Source: an uncultured Ruminococcus sp. (lineage in GTDB: Bacteria; Bacillota; Clostridia; Oscillospirales; CAG-272). From it: a DNA stretch of 5,173 nucleotides. A program made the position numbers and the translations under genes. Under the pieces are notes generated by a model. It was given only the letters and a program-made list of their open reading frames with translations, was not told where the DNA came from and did no database searches. Positions 1 to 5,173 of the stretch are shown piece after piece (positions within the stretch are counted from its first letter, which is position 1; each line of letters starts with the position of its first letter). Where the stretch lies: positions 1 through 5,173 of the forward strand of contig CADBRS010000089.1 in the NCBI GenBank assembly GCA_902797125.1. Reading direction: 5' to 3'.

Positions 1-293
1 ACGAGGGTGCTGCAGGAATGGAAAAGATCCAACATCTGATGAAGGATCTCAGAGCAAACGGTGTCTCATACTTGTCCGAGCCCTCAACACAGGTCGACTA
101 TACAAAGGGAATTGATGACCTGCCGCAGGCAGACGTGTTAAAATATTTGTTCAAGGACGGTTCCTGGGCAGCGGTCCGGCCTTCCGGAACAGAACCAAAG
201 ATCAAATTTTATTATTCTGTCAAAGCTCCAAGCCGGGAAGAGGCGGAAGTGCGTTTGAACCGGATCCGCCAGGCACTTGAACAAAACACCTAA
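1..293 (+). CDS. Phosphoglucomutase/phosphomannomutase family protein, C-terminal fragment
   Basis: This is the 3' end of a gene that begins upstream of the window; 96 residues are readable from base 3 to the TAA at 291-293. The segment reads EGAAGMEKIQ at its start and carries RPSGTEPKIKFYY near its end. RPSGTEPK is the phosphate-binding loop of domain IV in the alpha-D-phosphohexomutase superfamily, whose members interconvert hexose 1- and 6-phosphates through a phosphoserine in the cytoplasm. The EG..GMEK stretch and KIKFYY resemble the long bacterial phosphoglucomutase type (PgcA-like) more than GlmM. The catalytic serine and the metal loop lie outside the window, so substrate preference (glucose, mannose or other) cannot be decided. 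The Met codon at base 18 is internal and is not the start. mutY follows after four bases, which suggests co-transcription. Confidence 0.88.
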   Translation, partial: EGAAGMEKIQHLMKDLRANGVSYLSEPSTQVDYTKGIDDLPQADVLKYLFKDGSWAAVRPSGTEPKIKFYYSVKAPSREEAEVRLNRIRQALEQNT

Positions 294-297
294 CGCA

Positions 298-1389
298 ATG
301 ACTCAAACAGGGAAAGAGAATGCCTGTAGGACGGTCATTCCCGAACTGCTGGACTGGTATGACAGAAACGCGCGCAAACTTCCGTGGAGGCAGACGAAAG
401 ACCCATATTTCATTTGGGTTTCCGAGATCATGCTCCAGCAAACGAGAGTGGAGACCGTCATTCCTTACTATCACAGGTTTTTATCAAAACTGCCCACGAT
501 CCAGGATCTGGCACAGGCAGAGGATGAAACATTGATGAAACTATGGGAAGGTCTCGGTTACTATTCCCGCGTCAAGAACATGAGACGTGCCGCACAGGAG
601 ATCTGTCAAACGAACGGCGGGCACATGCCGTGCGAATATGATCAGATCAGGAAGCTGTGCGGGATCGGAGATTACACCGCCGGCGCGATCGCTTCATTCG
701 CATTCGGAAAACCGTTTCCGGCTGTAGACGGAAACGTCATGCGTGTCGCAGCCAGACTGAGGGACGACAGTTCGAATATTTTGCAATCTCAAACAAAAAA
801 GGAAACAACTGCGTTTATCCGGGATCTGATGCCTTTGGACGACGCAGCCCGGTTCAATCAGGCTATGATCGAATTGGGAGCGACCGTTTGCAAACCAACC
901 GGCATGGCCGGAGGTCCGGATTGTGAAAAGTGCCCGTTCGGACGTGTTTGTTTGGCCAGATTAAACGGACACGAGTTTGAATTGCCCAACCGGGTGCCGA
1001 TATTGAAGCATAAAGAGGAAGACAGAACCGTTTTCAAAATCTGGATGGGAGACAAAGTCGCCATTCAAAAAAGGCCCGACACGGGCCTGCTGGCATCTTT
1101 GTTTGAGTTCCCCAATGCGAGCGGAAAACTCGACATGGCACAAGCCGTCCGCTGGTTGAAGCAAAAGGGCTTTTCCGTGATTCGGATGGCAGAAATGCCC
1201 GAATCCAAACACGTCTTTACCCATCTGACATGGCATATGACGGCATGGAGTATTTTGGTGTCCGAGGACACGGTCGTACCGGAAGGAGCTCTGTTCGTGT
1301 CAAACGAAGAACTGCTTTCCCGATATGCTGTTCCGAAAGCGTTTGGGGCCTATATCGAGCAAAAAGGGTTTTCAGACAATACGCAATAA
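298..1389 (+). CDS. mutY: Adenine DNA glycosylase MutY
   Basis: MutY removes adenine mispaired with 8-oxoguanine or guanine, starting base-excision repair of oxidative damage. With the ATG at 298 the protein has 363 residues, normal for the family. Visible landmarks are the catalytic Glu43 in WVSEIMLQQTRV, a helix-hairpin-helix LCGIGDYTAGAI (120-131) with Tyr126, the catalytic Asp144 in AVDGNVMRVAAR, and four cysteines of a [4Fe-4S] loop at 198, 209, 212 and 218. The C-terminal part (about 240-363) fits the NUDIX-like 8-oxoG recognition domain, with QKRPDTGLLASLFEFP and HVFTHLTWH. The first cysteine gap is ten residues rather than the six of E. coli MutY, and the usual Pro of the hairpin motif (LPG) is Cys121. 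A TTG at 277 would add seven residues and overlap the upstream gene by 17 bases. Neither start has a clear Shine-Dalgarno site; I prefer ATG 298, probably translated by reinitiation after the upstream stop. Confidence 0.96.
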   Translation: MTQTGKENACRTVIPELLDWYDRNARKLPWRQTKDPYFIWVSEIMLQQTRVETVIPYYHRFLSKLPTIQDLAQAEDETLMKLWEGLGYYSRVKNMRRAAQEICQTNGGHMPCEYDQIRKLCGIGDYTAGAIASFAFGKPFPAVDGNVMRVAARLRDDSSNILQSQTKKETTAFIRDLMPLDDAARFNQAMIELGATVCKPTGMAGGPDCEKCPFGRVCLARLNGHEFELPNRVPILKHKEEDRTVFKIWMGDKVAIQKRPDTGLLASLFEFPNASGKLDMAQAVRWLKQKGFSVIRMAEMPESKHVFTHLTWHMTAWSILVSEDTVVPEGALFVSNEELLSRYAVPKAFGAYIEQKGFSDNTQ

Positions 1390-1418
1390 CAAAAAAGGGG
1401 TCGCCCCCCTTTTTTGTT
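1388..1418. terminator. Bidirectional intrinsic terminator between mutY and the aldolase gene
   Basis: A 13-bp perfect stem pairs 1388-1400 with 1406-1418 around a five-base loop (TCGCC). The core is four G:C pairs flanked by six A:T pairs, so each strand reads a GC stem followed by a run of six T and then GTT. It can therefore end transcription from mutY on the plus strand and from the convergent mnmE-rarA-eda operon on the minus strand. The stem arms take in two bases of the mutY stop codon and the last base of the aldolase stop codon. Confidence 0.88.
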
Positions 1419-2038
1419 TATCCGCGAATCTCCGTAATGATTGACCGGGCTTCCTGACAGGTCTGGATGATCTGAGCTTGAGAGCCCTTGACCATCCAGG
1501 ATCCTCCACAGGCGAGGATCTTGTCAAAACTGATGAATTCTTTCAGGTTTGAATTATCGACACCGCCCGTCGGCATGAAACTGCACTGCGGAAATGCAGC
1601 GGACAGGGCCTTGATCGCTTTCAGCCCTCCGTATACGCCGGCAGGGAAGAATTTGAGTGTGGTCAGACCCAACTCAAGCGCATGCATGATCTCTGTCGGC
1701 GTGACGACGCCGGGAAGATAAGGGATGCCCTCTTTTTGGCATACCGCTGCGACAGCGTCGCTCAAACCGGGAGAAACAATAAATTTCGCGCCGTAGCGGA
1801 TGGCTTCCAGACATTGCTCTGCGTTGATGACCGTGCCCGCACCGATCAGCATGTTTGGGAATTCTTTGACGGCTGTTTTCAGACATTCTGGCGCGCAGGC
1901 AGTTCTGTAGCAGATCTCTGCCACGGGAACGCCTCCGGTCGTTAAGGCGCGAAGCACCGGCTCGGTTTCAGAAACAGAGTTGAGGACGACCACGGGGACC
2001 AGACCGACTTTTCTAATCTCGTTTTCGATGGCAAACAT
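1418..2038 (-). CDS. eda: 2-dehydro-3-deoxy-phosphogluconate (KDPG) / 4-hydroxy-2-oxoglutarate aldolase
   Basis: This 206-residue protein matches class I KDPG/KHG aldolases (E. coli Eda is of similar length). The family cleaves KDPG to pyruvate and glyceraldehyde 3-phosphate, the last step of the Entner-Doudoroff route and of hexuronate breakdown; many members also act on 4-hydroxy-2-oxoglutarate. The Schiff-base lysine is Lys129 in TLKFFPAG, and the catalytic glutamate is Glu41 in AEICYRT, with Arg45 and Thr46 as in the substrate-binding site. GAGTVINAEQ (66-75), FIVSPGL (86-92) and MPTGGV (155-160) are the expected barrel-strand signatures. Translation starts at ATG 2038-2036, two bases after the rarA stop, with AGAGGT (2051-2046) seven bases upstream inside the last rarA codons. 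No KDG kinase or uronate genes lie nearby, so the physiological substrate is unresolved; a related 2-keto-3-deoxy acid aldolase role is possible. Confidence 0.92.
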   Translation of the reverse strand: MFAIENEIRKVGLVPVVVLNSVSETEPVLRALTTGGVPVAEICYRTACAPECLKTAVKEFPNMLIGAGTVINAEQCLEAIRYGAKFIVSPGLSDAVAAVCQKEGIPYLPGVVTPTEIMHALELGLTTLKFFPAGVYGGLKAIKALSAAFPQCSFMPTGGVDNSNLKEFISFDKILACGGSWMVKGSQAQIIQTCQEARSIITEIRG

Positions 2039-2040
2039 GA

Positions 2041-3285
2041 TTAAGACCTCTTTTTGTTGTTTTTAATGGCCTCCCAATACGCGAGGCAGGCCTGTTCGTA
2101 TTTGTTTTCGGCCGGTTTGTAATACTTTCTTCCTTTCAGATCCACAGGCAGATATTCCTGATCTACATAATGATCCGGAAAGTCATGAGGATACTTATAG
2201 CCTTCGAAGAGAGGGCTTTGAAGGTGTTTGGGTACGGTAACGCCTTTCCCGGCGTTGACATCCTGGGTTGCCGCATTGACAGCCAGATAGGCCGAATTTG
2301 ATTTGGGCGACGTGGCCAGGTAGATCGCCGCATGGGCGATGGGCAAAGCGGCCTCGGGGAGCCCCAGATCCAATGCGGATTCGCAGCAGGACCGCGTAAC
2401 GACGGCGGCTTGCGAGTTGGCCAGCCCGATATCTTCATTTGCGATGACCTGCAACCGGCGGCACAGGGAAAGGAGTTCTCCCAGTGCAAGAAGCCGGGCC
2501 ACGTAAAAAGCCGTCGCATCCGGATCCGAACCGCGGATGGATTTTTGAAGACAGGACAACAAATCGTAGTGCACATCGGAATTAAAATCCCCGATGCCTG
2601 CATCGAACAACTTGACGTGTTCGATCGTGATCTCATCATCTGCCGAGAAAAAGGCGTTCTCGAACAAAGATATCGCCCTCCGCACGTCTCCGCCGGATAC
2701 GGAACAGATATATCTGCAGGTCTCTTCCGATACGGTTCTTGCGCGTCCGTCCGGGAGTTGTTCCTGCTCCTGATTGAGGTAATCCAGAGCCTTTTGAAGG
2801 ACCGGGAGAATCGATTCCGGTTTGATGGGATGGAACGCAAAAAGGGAGGACCGGGAAATGACGGCGTGATGGATGCAGAAATGAGGATTTTCGGTGGTCG
2901 ACGCGATCAGAGTCAAGTCTCCGCTCTCCATCGATTCCAGGAGACTTTGCTGCTGACGTTTGTTGAAATACTGGATCTCATCCAAATAGAGCAGCAACCC
3001 GTTTGTGCCAAAGATATTCTTTGTGTCCTGAAGCAGATCTTTCACATCCTGCAGCGAGGCGGTCGTCGCGTTCAGCTGATGGTATGTCATCCCTGAGGCT
3101 TTGGCAATGATACGTGCTGCTGTGGTTTTCCCGGTGCCCGGAGGTCCGAAGAAAATCATGTTGGTGATCCGGCCGTTTGAAAGCATTCTGCGAATGATTC
3201 CGGATCGACCGAAAAGATGATCCTGACCGACCAGATCGTCTAGCGATTCGGGTCGAAGGAGATCTGCAAGTTGAGCTGTGCGCAT
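2041..3285 (-). CDS. rarA: Replication-associated recombination protein A (RarA/MgsA), AAA+ ATPase
   Basis: RarA (MgsA, YrvN in Bacillus, relative of eukaryotic Mgs1/WRNIP1) is a tetrameric AAA+ ATPase that acts at stalled or gapped replication forks together with SSB. The 414-residue protein has Walker A GPPGTGKT at 47-54, Walker B LLLYLDEIQ at 97-105 with Asp102-Glu103, sensor 1 in IASTTENP (127-134), a likely arginine finger Arg145 in SRSS, and sensor 2 in GGDVRRAIS (198-206). The C-terminal tetramerisation region is recognisable by KSIRGSDPDA (248-257), NEDIGLA (283-289) and KYPHDFP (364-370). I chose ATG 3285 because AAAGGA lies 11 bases upstream and the protein then begins at the conserved QLADLLRPESLDDLVGQ; a start at 3351 would overlap mnmE by 50 bases. 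It sits 16 bases after mnmE and two bases before the aldolase gene, so it is the middle gene of the operon. Confidence 0.95.
   Translation of the reverse strand: MRTAQLADLLRPESLDDLVGQDHLFGRSGIIRRMLSNGRITNMIFFGPPGTGKTTAARIIAKASGMTYHQLNATTASLQDVKDLLQDTKNIFGTNGLLLYLDEIQYFNKRQQQSLLESMESGDLTLIASTTENPHFCIHHAVISRSSLFAFHPIKPESILPVLQKALDYLNQEQEQLPDGRARTVSEETCRYICSVSGGDVRRAISLFENAFFSADDEITIEHVKLFDAGIGDFNSDVHYDLLSCLQKSIRGSDPDATAFYVARLLALGELLSLCRRLQVIANEDIGLANSQAAVVTRSCCESALDLGLPEAALPIAHAAIYLATSPKSNSAYLAVNAATQDVNAGKGVTVPKHLQSPLFEGYKYPHDFPDHYVDQEYLPVDLKGRKYYKPAENKYEQACLAYWEAIKNNKKRS
2046..2051 (-). promoter_or_regulatory. Ribosome binding site of the aldolase gene inside the end of rarA
   Basis: AGAGGT on the minus strand lies seven bases before the aldolase ATG and is formed by the final Lys-Arg-Ser codons of rarA. 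The rarA stop lies between this site and the ATG, an arrangement typical of translational coupling. Confidence 0.8.
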
Positions 3286-3296
3286 GATAATAATTG

Positions 3297-3303
3297 TCCT
3301 TTC
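3297..3303 (-). promoter_or_regulatory. Ribosome binding site deciding the rarA start
   Basis: GAAAGGA on the minus strand overlaps the mnmE TGA stop (3304-3302) and lies 11 bases before ATG 3285. It supports the shorter rarA start over the in-frame ATG at 3351. Confidence 0.7.
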
Positions 3304-4726
3304 ATTTTCCAACGCAGAAATGAGCGAAGATGGAAGAGACGATGTCTTCATTTACGGATCTGCCGTCAACCTGACGAATAGATTCCAGCGCTTCCTCAAG
3401 GTCTGAGGAAACAATATCGAACGTAAAGCCAAGCGACAGGCTCTTCTCAGCTCGACGAACTGCTTCGAGAGCCGAGACAAGGCAAGCGTTCTGTCGGGCA
3501 TTCATGATGATCGCGTTTTGGGAGAGATCCAAAAGGCCTTCCAAAAACGTCTTTTGAATGAGAGAAACCAAATTAGACCAACCTTCGCCGGATTGGGCGG
3601 AAACGGCCACACAGGGCACCGCTTTGCCAAAGGCCTGATTCAGCTGTTCCGGAGAGACAGCGGCGGGCTTGTCAGACTTGTTCAAAACGAAGAGCAAATA
3701 AGCCCGGGGATTGTCGGTCAGAGTGGCTTTCAAGGAAGCAATCAGGGCAGTGTCGGCATCCGTCAGGGCTTCAGAACCGTCGAAAACGGCCAGGATCAAT
3801 TCCGCGTCCGCGAGCTTTTGGCGGGCTTTTTCGATGCCGATCTGCTCAACAGGATCTGCGCTTTGCAAGTCCCTGATCCCTGCGGTGTCAGACAACCGGA
3901 GAAGGACCTCCCCGCATTGGGCCGTGTGTTCGAGTATGTCACGAGTCGTGCCGGGAATATCCGTCACGATGGCTTTGTTTTCTCCGATCAATCGGTTATA
4001 AATGGAACTTTTGCCGACATTTGGCCTTCCGCAGATTGTCGTCTGTATGCCTTCTACCACTGCATGACCGGTGCGGAACGATTTTAACAAAGCGGAGAGG
4101 GCGGTCGAGATCTTTTGCAAGGAGGTCAGAACTTCTTCCGGGGAAAGATCCGCCAGATCTTCATCCGGATAATCGATACGGGCATAGGCCGTGCTCAACA
4201 AAAGGACAAGATCGTCATAAAGTGCGTTCAGGGCCTTCGTAAGAGGGCTGTTCTCGCGTAGCCCGCTTGAAGCTAGAAGCAGTTGCTCTTCCGTCTCCGC
4301 TTCCAGCATCAGCCCCAAAGCTTCTGCTTGATGTAGCTTTAATTTTCCGTTGAGGAAGGCTCTGCGGGTGAACTCGCCGGCTGTCGCCGGTCTGGCTCCT
4401 GCCGCAAAAGTGGCCCCGAGCAGCGTTTCAGTCAGCAAAGCTCCGCCGTGACAGTGAAATTCAATGACATCTTCTCCCGTGAAAGAGGCGGGAGAGGGAA
4501 AATACAGAGCCAGCCCCTGATCGACAGGACTCCAATCGATGGAAGCGGTCGGAGCAAGAAGACTTCCAAGTCTTGCCTTACGGGGCGTTGCCTGTAAGGG
4601 AAGAGAACCGGAAGGGCAAAACATACGTTCTGCGATCTGCAGGGCGTTCGACCCGGATATTCGGATAACGGCAACTCCGCCTTTGCCTCTGGGGCTGGAA
4701 ACAGCGGAAATAGTATCTTGAAGCAT
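3302..4726 (-). CDS. mnmE: tRNA uridine-5-carboxymethylaminomethyl(34) synthesis GTPase MnmE
   Basis: MnmE works with MnmG to install the carboxymethylaminomethyl (or aminomethyl) group on wobble U34 of tRNAs reading split codon boxes, using a formyl-tetrahydrofolate carbon. The 474-residue protein has the N-terminal tetrahydrofolate-binding domain (about 1-125; GEDVIEFHCHGG at 84-95, GEFTRRAFLNGK at 117-128), a helical domain, and an inserted G domain. GTPase motifs are G1 GRPNVGKS (233-240), G2 region TDIPGTTRD (255-263), G3 DTAG (280-283) and G4 NKSD (349-352). The C-terminus CVGK (471-474) is the family's C-[ILV]-G-K motif, with the essential cysteine at 471. It is slightly longer than E. 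coli MnmE (454). The start ATG 4726 has GAGG seven bases upstream. It is the first gene of an operon with rarA and eda. No mnmG, rnpA or yidC, frequent chromosomal neighbours, is visible. Confidence 0.97.
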   Translation of the reverse strand: MLQDTISAVSSPRGKGGVAVIRISGSNALQIAERMFCPSGSLPLQATPRKARLGSLLAPTASIDWSPVDQGLALYFPSPASFTGEDVIEFHCHGGALLTETLLGATFAAGARPATAGEFTRRAFLNGKLKLHQAEALGLMLEAETEEQLLLASSGLRENSPLTKALNALYDDLVLLLSTAYARIDYPDEDLADLSPEEVLTSLQKISTALSALLKSFRTGHAVVEGIQTTICGRPNVGKSSIYNRLIGENKAIVTDIPGTTRDILEHTAQCGEVLLRLSDTAGIRDLQSADPVEQIGIEKARQKLADAELILAVFDGSEALTDADTALIASLKATLTDNPRAYLLFVLNKSDKPAAVSPEQLNQAFGKAVPCVAVSAQSGEGWSNLVSLIQKTFLEGLLDLSQNAIIMNARQNACLVSALEAVRRAEKSLSLGFTFDIVSSDLEEALESIRQVDGRSVNEDIVSSIFAHFCVGK

Positions 4727-4733
4727 GGATAAA

Positions 4734-4737
4734 CCTC
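4734..4737 (-). promoter_or_regulatory. Ribosome binding site of mnmE
   Basis: GAGG on the minus strand, seven bases before the mnmE ATG at 4726. It fixes the start at MLQDTISA, where the family normally begins. Confidence 0.65.
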
Positions 4738-4754
4738 GCGAAAAAGGCGGCCTT

Positions 4755-4769
4755 AGACAGACCTGTCTG
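4755..4769. repeat. Palindromic sequence in the mnmE leader
   Basis: AGACAG-AC-CTGTCT (4755-4768) is a perfect inverted repeat with a two-base centre. A second, overlapping inverted repeat CAGAC-CT-GTCTG covers 4758-4769. It lies just downstream of the predicted mnmE transcription start and upstream of the ribosome binding site. It could be an operator or a small RNA hairpin; no known regulator is recognised. Confidence 0.5.
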
Positions 4770-4779
4770 CGTTTCCTTT

Positions 4780-4808
4780 ATTTTACCTCAAATATGGTGA
4801 AAATGCAA
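4780..4808 (-). promoter_or_regulatory. Candidate promoter of the mnmE-rarA-eda operon
   Basis: On the minus strand TTGCAT (4808-4803) and TAAAAT (4785-4780) are separated by 17 bases, a sigma-70/sigma-A-like arrangement. The -35 box matches the consensus at only half its positions, so strength may be moderate. Transcription would begin near 4773, about 47 bases before the mnmE ATG, and would include the palindrome at 4755-4769. Confidence 0.55.
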
Positions 4809-4868
4809 ACCATATCCGGGTGTCAGACGGGTCGAAAACGAAGGAAATGACAACATGACAAAAACCTC

Positions 4869-4897
4869 TTGAAAAAAACCGAAAAATGTGATATACT
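4869..4897 (+). promoter_or_regulatory. Promoter of the tRNA-Trp gene
   Basis: TTGAAA (4869-4874), a 17-base spacer and TATACT (4892-4897) form a near-consensus promoter, with an extended -10 TGA directly before TATACT. Expected initiation is around 4904, eight or so bases before the mature tRNA 5' end. The upstream DNA is A-rich, which may add UP-element activity. Confidence 0.8.
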
Positions 4898-4911
4898 CCA
4901 GAAACGTGGAT

Positions 4912-4987
4912 AGGGGCATAGCTCAGCTGGTAGAGTACCGGTCTCCAAAACCGTGGGTCGTGGGTTCGAATCCTTCTACCCCTGCCA
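4912..4987 (+). tRNA. tRNA-Trp (anticodon CCA)
   Basis: A 76-base cloverleaf including encoded CCA (4985-4987). The anticodon CCA is at 4945-4947 in the loop CTCCAAA, with A37 and A38 as expected for a tRNA reading UGG. The D arm is GCTC/AGCTGGTA/GAGT and the T loop is TTCGAAT. Tryptophanyl-tRNA synthetase identity bases known from Bacillus and E. coli are present: discriminator G73 and the CCA anticodon, and A1-U72. Three positions do not pair: C6/A67 in the acceptor stem, C27/U43 in the anticodon stem and U50/U64 in the T stem; G10-U25 and G51-U63 are wobble pairs. It is transcribed from its own promoter and stands alone. It is not a known MnmE substrate, since position 34 is C. It is either a functional, loosely paired tRNA or a decaying copy. 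Confidence 0.9.
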
Positions 4988-4990
4988 TGA

Positions 4991-5035
4991 AAGAAACCTC
5001 TTTTGTCTACCATGACAAGAGAGGTTTCTTGTTTT
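4991..5035 (+). terminator. Probable intrinsic terminator after tRNA-Trp
   Basis: A 17-bp stem pairs 4991-5007 with 5014-5030 around a six-base loop (TACCAT), with a single G-U pair and no bulges. The downstream arm ends TTTCTT and is followed by GTTTTC, so the T tract is interrupted by one G and is modest. It begins three bases after the CCA end, which suits termination of the single tRNA transcript. Confidence 0.72.
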
Positions 5036-5057
5036 CATCGACATAGTACAGTATAAT
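5029..5057 (+). promoter_or_regulatory. Candidate promoter of the right-edge gene
   Basis: A perfect -10 box TATAAT (5052-5057) stands 17 bases after TTGTTT (5029-5034). The -35 box overlaps the tail of the tRNA terminator. Initiation would be near 5064, about 30 bases before the ATG. Confidence 0.6.
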
Positions 5058-5093
5058 CATTCATACAAATCGAAGTTTATGGAGATAAACAAA

Positions 5094-5173
5094 ATGGATA
5101 AGAATACAACAATGGAAAACCTTGCCCGGGCGCTGCAGGAAAAAGACGGCTTCAACGGGGCGTGGCTCTATGC
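5094..5173 (+). CDS. N-terminal fragment of an unidentified protein
   Basis: A gene starts at ATG 5094 and runs off the right edge, so only 26 full codons are seen. GGAG at 5081-5084 sits nine bases upstream and a good promoter precedes it; a second in-frame ATG at 5112 lacks such a site. The peptide begins MDKNTTMENLARALQEKDG and continues FNGAWLY. There is no signal peptide or membrane segment in the visible part. The pattern G-F-N-G-A-W-L-Y after a short helix faintly recalls the start of beta-lactamase-type serine hydrolases (compare F-S-G-x-V-L-V), but the catalytic motifs would lie beyond the window. This is a guess and the function should be treated as unknown. Confidence 0.75.
   Translation, partial: MDKNTTMENLARALQEKDGFNGAWLY

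Noticed and set aside
2332..3096. Plus-strand open frame of 254 codons opposite rarA
   Set aside because: It lies wholly antisense to a clearly conserved gene, has no recognisable domain, and its low-complexity, basic composition is typical of a shadow frame.
3286..3351. 22-residue N-terminal extension of RarA from the ATG at 3351
   Set aside because: It would overlap the conserved 3' end of mnmE by 50 bases and the extension does not resemble RarA; a good ribosome binding site supports ATG 3285.
3518..4087. Plus-strand open frame of 189 codons opposite mnmE
   Set aside because: Antisense shadow of the MnmE G domain; no family motif.
4847..4860. Tandem ATGACA repeat (4847-4852 and 4855-4860) upstream of the tRNA promoter
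   Set aside because: Only two short units in A-rich DNA; may contribute to promoter strength, but too weak to call a site or a CRISPR-like array.
4862..5002. Nine-base direct repeat AAACCTCTT at 4862-4870 and 4994-5002 flanking the tRNA, considered as attachment-site-like duplication
   Set aside because: Too short, one copy overlaps the promoter and the other the terminator stem, and no integrase or mobile-element gene is present.
4783..5013. Minus-strand reading frame of 76 codons across the tRNA (contains RGRRIRTHDPRFWRP)
   Set aside because: It is the antisense translation of the tRNA-Trp gene and its terminator, a familiar false protein in databases; it has no proper ribosome binding site and overlaps both promoters.
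1..5173. Search for a novel defence, toxin-antitoxin, retron, phage or mobile-element system
   Set aside because: All complete genes belong to well-known housekeeping families and no arrays, terminal inverted repeats or unusual non-coding blocks were seen.

Overview
The window reads as ordinary bacterial chromosome, most likely from a Bacillota (Firmicutes) member of roughly balanced base composition. The pointers are purine-rich Shine-Dalgarno sites (AGAGG, AAAGGA, GGAG), sigma-A-like promoters with 17-bp spacers, a tRNA with encoded CCA, and Gram-positive-like versions of MutY, RarA and MnmE. I cannot fix the genus from sequence alone.

Layout. (1) From the left edge, on the plus strand, runs the C-terminal end of a phosphoglucomutase/phosphomannomutase-type phosphosugar mutase. 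The adenine DNA glycosylase gene mutY follows four bases later. (2) A short G/C-plus-A/T hairpin ends mutY and, on the other strand, ends the convergent operon. It fills the whole gap between the two stop codons. (3) On the minus strand, reading right to left, an apparent three-gene operon runs mnmE (tRNA wobble-uridine modification GTPase), rarA/mgsA (AAA+ recombination factor at stalled forks) and eda-like KDPG/KHG aldolase. Its genes are 16 and 2 bases apart, and a candidate promoter and a small palindrome lie ahead of mnmE. (4) Divergent from mnmE, a tRNA-Trp(CCA) gene has its own near-consensus promoter and a long downstream hairpin. (5) At the right edge a new plus-strand gene begins, with its own promoter and ribosome binding site; only about 26 residues are visible.

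Functionally the window combines DNA maintenance (mutY, rarA), translation (mnmE, tRNA-Trp) and carbon metabolism (sugar mutase, KDPG aldolase). The least expected link is the tight coupling of eda to rarA. The most notable single feature is the tRNA-Trp, which has non-pairing positions in three of its four stems. No gene stretch longer than 300 bases lacks a gene; the largest gap, between mnmE and the tRNA, is about 185 bases and holds two divergent promoters. I looked for an undescribed system (arrays, toxin pairs, mobile elements, retron- or phage-like genes) and see none here.
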